Shown: positions 1 to 5,779 of the stretch, piece by piece
How positions within the stretch are numbered: position 1 is the first letter of the stretch
How the letters are laid out: each line of letters starts with the position of its first letter
DNA from: Capsulimonas sp.
GTDB taxonomy: Bacteria; Armatimonadota; Armatimonadia; Armatimonadales; Capsulimonadaceae
Direction: 5' to 3'
DNA length: 11,357 nt
Assembly (NCBI GenBank): GCA_025963815.1
Contig: JAOQAA010000248.1
Coordinates: 1 to 11,357 of the forward strand
The notes under the pieces: model-generated
What the model saw: the letters and a program-made list of their open reading frames with translations, nothing else
Database searches by the model: none
What the model was told of the DNA's origin: nothing
Made by a program: the position numbers and the translations under genes

Positions 1-54
1 TCCGCGCCGCCCGCCGCGCGCGGTGGGTCTCGAAGTTCCGGTTTGGGCGGGCGT

Positions 55-350
55 GACCTATTTCCCGCGGCGCTTCGTGACCTATTCCCCCGCCGAAGTA
101 AACTTCGGCCTCCCCTTTTTCCAGCAAGGCCCTACGGGCGGGAAAGGGGCGTTCGTAACTGAGGTCCAGGCAAGTATTCCGTATTGTGGAAAGAGTTTTT
201 GGCATTGCCAATTCTTCGTCGGCCACGACAAGATTCGCATGGACTATATTTATCAGCACCCCTTTTCCCGGGCTTTAGCCCCTTGCTGGGAAAAAGGGGG
301 AAGCGCTTTAGCGCCGGGGGAATAGGTCCCAAAGCGCCGGGGAATTACCC
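55..350. repeat. Inverted pair of hairpin-rich repeat copies in a gene-free stretch
   Basis: Two copies of one repeat of about 95 bp face each other, at 55-151 (minus orientation) and 256-350 (plus orientation). Shared blocks include CTTGCTGG, a run of A then G, GGGGGAATAGGTC and AAGCGCCG. Each copy holds two small hairpins. In the right copy they are GGGC-TTTA-GCCC and GCGC-TTTA-GCGC; in the left copy, read on the minus strand, they are GCCC-GTA-GGGC and CGAAG-TTTA-CTTCG. The stems differ while loop and position are nearly kept. The right copy runs into the stop codon (345-347) of the neighbouring dehydrogenase gene and may end its transcript. I see no gene in 1-344. The roughly 100 bp between the copies and bases 1-54 show no further structure I can name. 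Confidence 0.75.
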
Positions 351-1292
351 CACCAAATTCCGCGCTTCTCCCGCTACATACGCTTCCAAGTTCCCAATCA
401 ACTGCTCCGCCATCGTTTCCAGCGACTCCCAGCTCGCCCACGCGATGTGCGGCGTGACGATCAGGTTCGGGAGGTTCAGTTCCAGCAGAGGATTGCCGTT
501 CACCGGCGGCTCCTGGGTGAGCACATCCACGCCGGCGCCGCCGAGCTGTCCCGCGACGAGCGCGGCCGCGAGCGCGGCTTCATCCACGATACCGCCGCGG
601 GCGCAGTTGATCAGAATGGAATCGGGGCGGATCAAGGCGAGTTCAGGCGCGCCGATCATGCCTCGGGTTTCGTCGTTCAATGGGCAGAGCACACTGATCA
701 CGTTGCTGTTCTTCAGGACATCGTCAAACGAGACACGCCCTTCGCGGACGTGCTCCGCGCCTTTGCGCTCCGCGATCAGGACTTTCATGCCGAAGGCGCG
801 CCCGATCGCTTCGACGTTACGAGCGAGCGCCCCGTAGCCGATCAGGCCCAGCACTCCGCCGAACAGCGCGTGGGGAAGCGGCTCCATCAGCAGACCATAA
901 GTGGCCGAGCGTCCCCACGCTCCTTCCCTGACCGCCTGACGGTAAGCCGGGAGCTGCCGGCTTAGCGCCAGGATCAGGGCGAAGACGTGCTCTGGGATGG
1001 ACACCGCCCATTCCCGGACATTGCACACGGCGACGCCGCGCGCGCGGCACGCCGCCACATCCACATGATCGTATCCCGTCGCGCTGACCGCGACAAAACG
1101 CAGGGTGGGGATGGCGTCGAGTGTGGCCCCCGTGATCGGAACTCGGTTCGTGATCGCGATTGTCGCTCCCTCAAGACGCTCCAGGATCTGCTCTGCCGCC
1201 GTATGGGGATACTCACGCCATTCATGCGCAAAATTCGGCTCGCGCAGCGCGATGCGTATCGCGTTTCGGTCTAGAAATACGATCTTTTCCAT
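345..1292 (-). CDS. D-2-hydroxyacid dehydrogenase (glycerate dehydrogenase / hydroxypyruvate reductase-like)
   Basis: A cytosolic NAD(P)-dependent oxidoreductase of 315 residues, the normal length for the family. These enzymes interconvert D-2-hydroxy acids and 2-keto acids, for example glycerate and hydroxypyruvate or glyoxylate and glycolate. The Rossmann dinucleotide loop is visible as GLIGYGALA at residues 149-157. The catalytic triad is complete: Arg232 in NCARGGIVDE, Glu261 in DVLTQEPP, and His282 in TPHIAWAS. The substrate cannot be read from the sequence; overall it looks most like the HprA/glycerate dehydrogenase branch. The ATG start at 1292 has GGAG about 10 bases upstream, inside the last codons of the preceding regulator gene. 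Only 5 bases separate the two genes, so they are very probably one operon controlled from the promoter near 2174-2202. The stop codon falls inside the edge of a repeat copy. Confidence 0.93.
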   Translation of the reverse strand: MEKIVFLDRNAIRIALREPNFAHEWREYPHTAAEQILERLEGATIAITNRVPITGATLDAIPTLRFVAVSATGYDHVDVAACRARGVAVCNVREWAVSIPEHVFALILALSRQLPAYRQAVREGAWGRSATYGLLMEPLPHALFGGVLGLIGYGALARNVEAIGRAFGMKVLIAERKGAEHVREGRVSFDDVLKNSNVISVLCPLNDETRGMIGAPELALIRPDSILINCARGGIVDEAALAAALVAGQLGGAGVDVLTQEPPVNGNPLLELNLPNLIVTPHIAWASWESLETMAEQLIGNLEAYVAGEARNLVG

Positions 1293-1297
1293 TTCAC

Positions 1298-2146
1298 TTA
1301 TTCTCCATCTTTGTCGCTGTCGTTGTGAACGGAAACGTCGGGGATTTCCTCAGCCTGCGCCCAGAGCGCCTCAAACGCAAGGCCGAGCATCTGCGTTAGT
1401 CCCGCGTTCGTCACGGCAATCGCGGTAAATCGCGGCGCTTCGCCCGGAGAATCCTGAAGCGACAGCAGCGCGATCCCGCCGTCATGCAGCTGCAGCTTCA
1501 CCGGGACTTCGTCGACGCACCGCGCCTGCTGTCCCCATTCGACGCATTGTCGAACCAGCTCGCGCGACTCCGGATCGGCGAGCATCTGCTTCTCATAGAT
1601 CGCCCGGTAACGGACGCCGCGTCGCAGCGGCCCTTCCACCAGGCGTTTGTTATCGGCGTCGCTGATAATGGAAGGACGCTTGAAGCAGACGCGGATCTCC
1701 TGTTCCGCCTTTTCGGCGAGGGCGTAAGCCCGCTCCGCGATCCGCTGCGACTGCGCGATCACTTCGATATAGGCCATCGGATCGTCGGCGTCGCTTCCCG
1801 CATGGAAGATCGGCGTCAGAGCGTCGGCGAGCGACCGCGCCTGCGCCCGCTGACGGACGCGCTCGTCCTCTTCTCGCCGCTCCCGTTCATCGAGCAGCGC
1901 GGTCAGGGCGTCGGCGGGCGCCACCGCTCGAAACACGGAGCGCTGCCCGCTATGCCCCTCCGCGCACATCCCTCGCGCGATCAGCGACGCCAGAATGTCA
2001 TAGATCCGCTGTCGGGGAACGGCGGCCCGCACCGCGATCTGCGGCGGCGTCGTGTCCTGCCGCTCCAGCAGCGCCAGATAGACAAGCGCTTCGTAGCGCG
2101 TCAGCCCCAGGCTCAGCAGCTGATCCTTGAAGTCTAAATTCTCCAT
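1298..2146 (-). CDS. TrmB-family transcriptional regulator
   Basis: A 282-residue DNA-binding regulator. Residues 8-75 form a winged helix-turn-helix of the TrmB type: GLTRYEALVYLALL as first helix, PPQIAVRAAVPRQRIYDIL as the helix-turn-helix, then the wing. A charged Arg/Glu-rich helix follows (about 85-105, probably a coiled-coil dimer arm), then a C-terminal effector-type domain (about 124-275) containing VPVKLQLHDGGIALLSL. TrmB-family proteins often sense sugars or related metabolites; the ligand here is unknown. It is the first gene of an operon with the 2-hydroxyacid dehydrogenase. The ATG at 2146 has AAGGGG about 9 bases upstream, lying within the proposed operator, so bound repressor would cover both the transcription start and the ribosome site. 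Autoregulation is inferred. Confidence 0.85.
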   Translation of the reverse strand: MENLDFKDQLLSLGLTRYEALVYLALLERQDTTPPQIAVRAAVPRQRIYDILASLIARGMCAEGHSGQRSVFRAVAPADALTALLDERERREEDERVRQRAQARSLADALTPIFHAGSDADDPMAYIEVIAQSQRIAERAYALAEKAEQEIRVCFKRPSIISDADNKRLVEGPLRRGVRYRAIYEKQMLADPESRELVRQCVEWGQQARCVDEVPVKLQLHDGGIALLSLQDSPGEAPRFTAIAVTNAGLTQMLGLAFEALWAQAEEIPDVSVHNDSDKDGE

Positions 2147-2152
2147 TAGGTG

Positions 2153-2172
2153 ACACCCCTTAATAGTGGTGT
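2153..2172 (-). promoter_or_regulatory. Palindromic operator candidate for the TrmB-family regulator
   Basis: On the minus strand the 20 bases ACACCACTATTAAGGGGTGT form an imperfect palindrome: arms ACACC and GGTGT plus an inner CT/AG match, with 7 of the 8 outer base pairs complementary. It starts one base after the proposed -10 box and ends 6 bases before the regulator's ATG, so it covers the expected transcription start and the Shine-Dalgarno-like AAGGGG. This is the expected place for a repressor's own operator. Binding is inferred. Confidence 0.6.
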
Positions 2173-2173
2173 T

Positions 2174-2202
2174 ATTTTATCGTGTTTGAGAGGCTTTGTC
2201 AA
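2174..2202 (-). promoter_or_regulatory. Sigma70-like promoter of the regulator-dehydrogenase operon
   Basis: Read on the minus strand, a perfect -35 TTGACA (2197-2202) is followed by exactly 17 bases and a near-consensus -10 TAAAAT (2174-2179). The predicted start lies about 7 bases further, inside the palindrome at 2153-2172, giving a leader of about 20 bases. It is the best promoter match in the window. Confidence 0.8.
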
Positions 2203-2223
2203 GAATCGGATTCTTGCGCCATT

Positions 2224-2344
2224 CGCCCCGGGTGGCATGCCTGTAGCCCTGGACAGGCATGAATTGCGTACGAAGCGAAACGCGTGTTTGCTCTTGTTCG
2301 TAGCACATGCCTGTCCAGGGCTACAGGCATGCCACCTACGGGCG
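2224..2344. repeat. 121-bp nested palindromic element (REP/MITE-like)
   Basis: A perfect 31-bp inverted repeat (2231-2261 with 2306-2336) has outer CGCCC/GGGCG arms at 2224-2228 and 2340-2344 and an inner TACGAA/TTCGTA pair at 2269-2274 and 2297-2302. Each 31-bp arm is itself a hairpin: CATGCCTGT and ACAGGCATG around an 8-base loop. CATGCCTGT or its complement therefore occurs four times. It fills the space between the divergent regulator and holA genes, codes for nothing evident, and could form a long hairpin or cruciform. It resembles REP/BIME or miniature transposon remnants; no transposase is present. Confidence 0.8.
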
Positions 2345-2394
2345 ATGTTGCGGGTTAATGCCCCATCGCGCCCCCAATCAGGTAAACTCTCTGC

Positions 2395-3567
2395 GTGGAA
2401 ATTGATTACTCTAAACTCGGCGCCAAGGGCTTCCCGCAGCCGGCGGAGCGGGTGTACTTATTTACGGGCAGCGACGATGCGCTGAAGCGCGAGGGTGTCG
2501 CGCGTCTCACTGATCCTTTGCTGGACCCCAGCGCGGCGGACTTCGACCGGGAGGTGCGCGATGTCGGCTCGTCGGGTGCGGAGGATCTGGCGGCGACGCA
2601 GATCCTGGCGTCGGCGGGCGGTGTTCCGATGTTCTCCGAACGGCGGGTGGTGGTAATCACCAATATTCAGCGCTTGTCCAAGGAAGAGCAGGACGATCTG
2701 GCCGCGGGGCTGGGGAAACTGGGATCGCTGACGTGTTTGGTCCTGATCGCGGCCGCTCCGGAATATGAGGCCGGCAAGGTCAAGGGGCGTTCGGTCTCGA
2801 CCAAATTGCAGAACGCGGTGGCGAAGACCGGCGCGGTGGTGGTGTGCGATGCGCCGCTCGCCGGCGATTTGAAATCGCGCGCGGCGGCGTATTTGAAGAC
2901 TCTGGGCAAGACGGCCGAGCCGGCGGCGCTGGAAGTGATCGTGCAGCGGGCGGTGTCGGCGGCGTCGGACCGGGGCGGAGCGGGGAAGGGCGGCGACCTT
3001 CTCGTGCTGCACAATGAGCTGGACAAAGCGGCGGCTTACGCGGGGGACCGAACGCTGGTCACGCGCGACGACGCCCTGGCGGTCGGCACGCGCGGCGCGG
3101 AGGAGAACATCTTCGCCCTGCTGGACGCCGTGGGCAGCAAGGACGCTCCGCGCGCCCTGCGTCAGGTGGAGGAGATGCTGCGCCACGGCGACAAGCCCGA
3201 CGCTGTGGCGGCCCGCACCTTCGTCATGCTCGCCCGGCATCTTCGCATGCTGTGGGGCGCGAAATATCTCGCGGAAAAGCGCATTACTGGAGCCTCGAAA
3301 GGACCTCTGCCGGAGGAGCTGCAAGCCGTGCTCTCCGGTGAGGTCATCGGTCTGGCGATGCGTCAGGCGTATCTGCTGCGCAGCCTTCAGGACCAGGCGC
3401 GCCGCTGGTCGTACGACGCTCTGCGCCACGCCCTGGCGCGTGTCCTCGCCAGCGACATGGCGATGAAGGGCGCCGTGCCGATCGAAGCGCTCGGCGCCAC
3501 GGCGCCGGCCGGCGACAACCACGCCGCGAACCTGCAGCTGCTAGTCGTCGCGCTGTGTCGTTCCTGA
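2395..3567 (+). CDS. holA: DNA polymerase III delta subunit
   Basis: The delta subunit of the clamp loader, which opens the beta sliding clamp for loading onto primed DNA. The 390-residue product is somewhat longer than the E. coli protein. Family features: YLFTGSDDALKREG at residues 21-34 (degenerate AAA+ N-domain), the strand region MFSERRVVVI at 79-88, LHNELDKAAAYAG at about 205-217, and the collar-domain helices starting with NIFALLDAVGSKDAPRAL near residue 238 and RHLRMLW near 281. The start is GTG at 2395. There is no good Shine-Dalgarno, but TAAACT ends 6 bases before the GTG, so the message might be leaderless. rpsT lies nearby and convergent; as I recall, holA and rpsT are neighbours in many Firmicutes, which supports the call. 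Here one gene has come between them. Confidence 0.92.
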   Translation: MEIDYSKLGAKGFPQPAERVYLFTGSDDALKREGVARLTDPLLDPSAADFDREVRDVGSSGAEDLAATQILASAGGVPMFSERRVVVITNIQRLSKEEQDDLAAGLGKLGSLTCLVLIAAAPEYEAGKVKGRSVSTKLQNAVAKTGAVVVCDAPLAGDLKSRAAAYLKTLGKTAEPAALEVIVQRAVSAASDRGGAGKGGDLLVLHNELDKAAAYAGDRTLVTRDDALAVGTRGAEENIFALLDAVGSKDAPRALRQVEEMLRHGDKPDAVAARTFVMLARHLRMLWGAKYLAEKRITGASKGPLPEELQAVLSGEVIGLAMRQAYLLRSLQDQARRWSYDALRHALARVLASDMAMKGAVPIEALGATAPAGDNHAANLQLLVVALCRS

Positions 3568-3570
3568 GAA

Positions 3571-3711
3571 GGCCCTCACCCCCGACCCCTCTCCCAGAAT
3601 TGGGAGAGGGGAGACGGAGGGAATTGAAACTCGGCGATTTGAAAATTTACTAAAAATCCCTCGGACTCCCCTTCTCCCAGAATTGGGAGAAGGGGCTGGG
3701 GGATGAGGGCT
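3571..3711. repeat. Two inverted copies of a CCCTC / TCTCCCA-TGGGAGA repeat
   Basis: Copy A (about 3571-3620, forward) and copy B (about 3661-3711, reversed) share the order GCCCTCA, a C-rich block, CCCC, then the hairpin TCTCCCA-GAAT-TGGGAGA, GGGGAG and GAGGG. The whole 141 bp is a large imperfect inverted repeat with a smaller hairpin in each copy. It begins 3 bases after the holA stop and ends 8 bases before the ATG of the next gene, to which it supplies the GAGGG ribosome-site-like sequence. A third copy lies at 7096-7143. It may act as a holA terminator or as an RNA-stabilising hairpin. Confidence 0.75.
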
Positions 3712-3719
3712 CCAACTTC

Positions 3720-4814
3720 ATGACTCAGCGTACTCCCACTTTTCTTCATCTCGCTGTCGCTGGCCTTGCAGCCGTCTTCGTGGCCTCCTCGGCGCTTGCG
3801 GCGCCGGCGCGACGCGTGCGGCCGCGCCCCGCCCGTCCCAGAGTGGTTCCGGCCACTGGGATTGCCCCTCGGCTGCTGGGCGTGTGCGGCCAGCCCGTGG
3901 CGGGATCGTTGGCGTTTTCCTCGGATGGAAAGCATCTTGTGGTGGGAAGCGGCCGTATGGCCTCGGGGACGTCTCCGGGGGAAGTCCGTGTTTGGGATGT
4001 CGCGAGCGGTCTTGTGATGTATATGCTGCCATATACGTCCCCGGTGAACGCGGTCGCCTATGCGCCGGTCGGAGACACGCTCGCCGCCTCCACCGTACAA
4101 TCACGCGTTCTTGTTTGGAGCGCGGCGGCGGGCGCGTCCTTGCGCACCCTTGCCCCGCCGCGCACCACGGGCGGCCTTTGTCTTGCCTTCGGCCCCAAAG
4201 GCGGGGTGCTGGCGACGGGAGGAGGCGATCTTGCGGGGGGGCAGTTTCCCGGGGAAGCGCGGCTTTGGGATGTCAAAAGCGGCCGTCTGCTGCGCACGCT
4301 GCCGCATCCGCACCGCTCTGTCGTATCCTTGCAGTTCGTCCCGGGCAGTGGAGATTGTCTGGTGGCAAGCCGGGGATTGGGCGCGGACAGTCAGGGCTCG
4401 CTGGACCTCTGGGACAAGTCTTTGAAGACGCACCGCTGGACTCGTGTCGCGCCCGATTTGATCGGCGCGGCGCTGGTCGCGGGCGGCGCGTCGGTGGCGA
4501 GCGTGCAATCGGAAGTGGCTGGCAAGCAGTATCTGCTGCGCGTGCGGCTATGGAATGGCAAGAACGGGACGGCGCAAAGCGGATATCGCGCGCCGATGGG
4601 CGGCTGGGCGATTTCTCCGAGCGGAGGTCTGCTCGCGTGCAGCGGCGCCGACCGAAAATCCATCGCCGTGCGCGATGTCCGCACCGGCCGTCTCCTCCAC
4701 CGCCTCGAATGCAGCTACCCGCCCGCCAGCCTCTCCTTCGCCTTCTCCACCGACAGCCGAATGCTCGCGGCGGGAACGCAAGACGGATCGGTGCTGCTCT
4801 GGACTTTGAAGTAG
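3720..4814 (+). CDS. Secreted WD40-like seven-bladed beta-propeller protein
   Basis: A 364-residue protein with a Sec-type signal peptide: MTQRTPTFLH, then a hydrophobic stretch to about residue 24, and cleavage likely after ALA at 25-27. A short Arg/Pro-rich linker (31-44) follows. The rest is a WD40-type propeller: the blade-closing strands VRVWDV (89-94), VLVWSA (130-135), ARLWDV (180-185), LDLWDK (228-233), VRLWNG (275-280), IAVRDV (315-320) and VLLWTL (358-363) give seven blades, enough for a closed ring. Such propellers act as binding platforms; no catalytic motif is visible, and the partner is unknown. The ATG at 3720 is preceded by GAGGG about 10 bases upstream, inside a repeat copy. 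With only 152 bases after holA and no clear promoter, it may be read through from holA. It is convergent with rpsT. Confidence 0.85.
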   Translation: MTQRTPTFLHLAVAGLAAVFVASSALAAPARRVRPRPARPRVVPATGIAPRLLGVCGQPVAGSLAFSSDGKHLVVGSGRMASGTSPGEVRVWDVASGLVMYMLPYTSPVNAVAYAPVGDTLAASTVQSRVLVWSAAAGASLRTLAPPRTTGGLCLAFGPKGGVLATGGGDLAGGQFPGEARLWDVKSGRLLRTLPHPHRSVVSLQFVPGSGDCLVASRGLGADSQGSLDLWDKSLKTHRWTRVAPDLIGAALVAGGASVASVQSEVAGKQYLLRVRLWNGKNGTAQSGYRAPMGGWAISPSGGLLACSGADRKSIAVRDVRTGRLLHRLECSYPPASLSFAFSTDSRMLAAGTQDGSVLLWTLK

Positions 4815-4831
4815 AAGACGCCCTCCAAGCA

Positions 4832-4880
4832 CAAACAAGCCTCCCTTCGCAGCTGAGCGAGGGGAGGCTTGTTTGATTTT
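4832..4880. terminator. Hairpin terminator between the convergent WD40 gene and rpsT
   Basis: A 14-bp perfect stem, CAAACAAGCCTCCC with its complement at 4862-4875, encloses a partly paired loop (CTTCGC with GCGAGG). GATTTTGTG follows on the plus strand. It sits 18 bases after the WD40 gene stop and 22 bases beyond the rpsT stop, so it can serve both. The T-run is better on the plus strand. Confidence 0.8.
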
Positions 4881-4901
4881 GTGTGCGGTCGCCGGAAGTG
4901 C

Positions 4902-5186
4902 TTAGGCGGTCGCGGTGGCCTTGGCGGCGTTGACTCGCTTCTGAAGGCGGGACTTGCGGCGGTTGGCGGCGTTCTTGTGGATAATGCCACGCTTCCAAGC
5001 CTTGTCGATCACGCTGACCGTCTTGGAGACGGTCGTCGCCACCGTGGTCTCGTCGGACGTGGTGTCCGCGATGACGGTGCGAGCCTTCTTGACGAAGGTC
5101 TTGATCTGTGACTTAGCGGCCTGGTTGCGCAGCTGACGCTGGCGGGAACGCTTGACGTCCTTGATGACTGATTTAATGTTTGGCAT
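4902..5186 (-). CDS. rpsT: 30S ribosomal protein S20
   Basis: A small, very basic protein of 94 residues, the normal size for bS20, which binds 16S rRNA in the body of the 30S subunit. The family pattern is clear: MPNIKSVIKDVKRSRQRQLR at the N-terminus, a Lys/Arg/Ala-rich helical body, and the conserved near-C-terminal block GIIHKNAANRRKSRLQKRVN. An open frame extends upstream to 5270, but the ATG at 5186 is chosen because the S20 N-terminus begins there and AGGAG (5198-5202) lies 11 bases ahead. A promoter is proposed at 5241-5270. The gene converges with the WD40 gene and diverges from the cold-shock gene. Confidence 0.95.
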   Translation of the reverse strand: MPNIKSVIKDVKRSRQRQLRNQAAKSQIKTFVKKARTVIADTTSDETTVATTVSKTVSVIDKAWKRGIIHKNAANRRKSRLQKRVNAAKATATA

Positions 5187-5240
5187 TGCCGACGAAACTC
5201 CTGCAGAGATTGTGAACGCGCGAAAAATCGAATGCTCAGT

Positions 5241-5270
5241 AGTATACCTCGTGGACGCCGTCGTTCGCAA
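5241..5270 (-). promoter_or_regulatory. Probable rpsT promoter
   Basis: On the minus strand TTGCGA (5265-5270) is followed by 18 bases and TATACT (5241-5246). The -10 is good and the -35 moderate. The leader would be about 48 bases, ending with AGGAG before the rpsT ATG. Confidence 0.6.
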
Positions 5271-5319
5271 CCTCTCGCGATAATTAATTTTTTTGGGAAG
5301 GAAGCCGGGAATTGGTGCG

Positions 5320-5348
5320 TTGGCACGCTTTGTGCATTTATGTTCAAT
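5320..5348 (+). promoter_or_regulatory. Probable cold-shock gene promoter
   Basis: TTGGCA (5320-5325, five of six consensus bases), a 17-base spacer, and TTCAAT (5343-5348, four of six). The predicted leader is about 38 bases, much shorter than the long thermosensing leader of E. coli cspA. Confidence 0.5.
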
Positions 5349-5392
5349 GCGATCGTTTTAAAGTTCTACGCGTCCATTCAGGAGGTGCTTCA

Positions 5393-5605
5393 ATGTTGAC
5401 TGGCAAAGTCAAGTGGTTCAATAACACTCACGGTTATGGGTTTATCGCCTTGGATTCTGGTCAGCAGGATGTCTTCGTCCATTTCTCAGTGATTGAGATC
5501 GATGGATACAAGACCCTGCGTGAAGGTCAGGAAGTCGCGTTCGAGCTGGAGCAGGGGCCGAAGGGCAACCATGCGACGCGCGTCGTGACCGAACTGCCCA
5601 ATTAA
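5393..5605 (+). CDS. Cold-shock domain protein (CspA family)
   Basis: A 70-residue single cold-shock domain (OB fold) that binds single-stranded RNA or DNA and probably acts as an RNA chaperone. It starts [10 protein letters not shown], has the RNP1-like HGYGFI at residues 13-18 and RNP2 VFVHF at 27-31, and ends at the usual length. RNP1 is slightly unusual: the common KGFGFI is here HGYGFI, keeping an aromatic residue at 15 but with His in place of Lys at 13. An open frame reaches back to 5312, but the ATG at 5393 matches the family start and has a very strong AGGAGGTG (5380-5387) 5 bases upstream. Whether it is cold-induced or constitutive cannot be told from the sequence. Confidence 0.95.
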   Translation: MLTGKVKWFNNTHGYGFIALDSGQQDVFVHFSVIEIDGYKTLREGQEVAFELEQGPKGNHATRVVTELPN

Positions 5606-5650
5606 AAAGCACGCCCGTTCGGGCGGCGGCGCGCAATGTCAATCACGGCG

Positions 5651-5700
5651 ACCAAAAGCCGGTAAGCAGACCGACACTCGTCTATTTACCCGTTTTTGGT
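5651..5700. terminator. Hairpin after the cold-shock gene, probable terminator
   Basis: ACCAAAAGCCGGTAA (5651-5665) pairs with TTACCCGTTTTTGGT (5686-5700) over 14 of 15 positions, including one G-U pair. A small inner AGAC/GTCT stem lies at 5668-5671 and 5680-5683. The A-run on one side and T-run on the other fit a two-way terminator. A shorter GC hairpin, CGCCCG-TT-CGGGCG at 5612-5625, lies just after the csp stop but has no T-run. Confidence 0.55.
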
Positions 5701-5704
5701 TCCG

Positions 5705-5732
5705 CTTGAATTGCGATGGCGCGTGGTACAAT
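5705..5732 (+). promoter_or_regulatory. Possible promoter of the glycosyltransferase gene
   Basis: An extended -10, TGGTACAAT, ends at 5732. A weak -35, CTTGAA (5705-5710), lies 16 bases ahead of TACAAT (5727-5732). The leader to the ATG at 5780 would be about 40 bases. Confidence 0.4.
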
Positions 5733-5779
5733 GGTCATCAGGAGGGTCCGGTCCAAAGTCCGGATTCCCGCTGAGCGCC

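Noticed and set aside
55..350. Repeats considered as a CRISPR array
   Set aside because: Only two copies, in inverted orientation, with no regular spacers and no cas genes nearby.
184..837. Plus-strand open frame of 217 codons
   Set aside because: It lies mostly antisense to the 2-hydroxyacid dehydrogenase, whose full set of catalytic motifs is on the minus strand. Its Ser/Pro/Arg-rich product is typical of a shadow frame in GC-rich DNA.
2458..3522. Minus-strand open frame of 354 codons
   Set aside because: Antisense to holA. The Arg/Gln/His-rich product has no family pattern, while holA has clear motifs.
3884..4876. Plus-strand open frame of 330 codons overlapping the propeller gene
   Set aside because: An out-of-frame shadow. 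The WD40 blade motifs and signal peptide are in the other frame, and this frame runs through the terminator.
5612..5625. Short GC hairpin after the cold-shock gene as its terminator
   Set aside because: A six-base stem with no following T-run; the hairpin at 5651-5700 is the better candidate.
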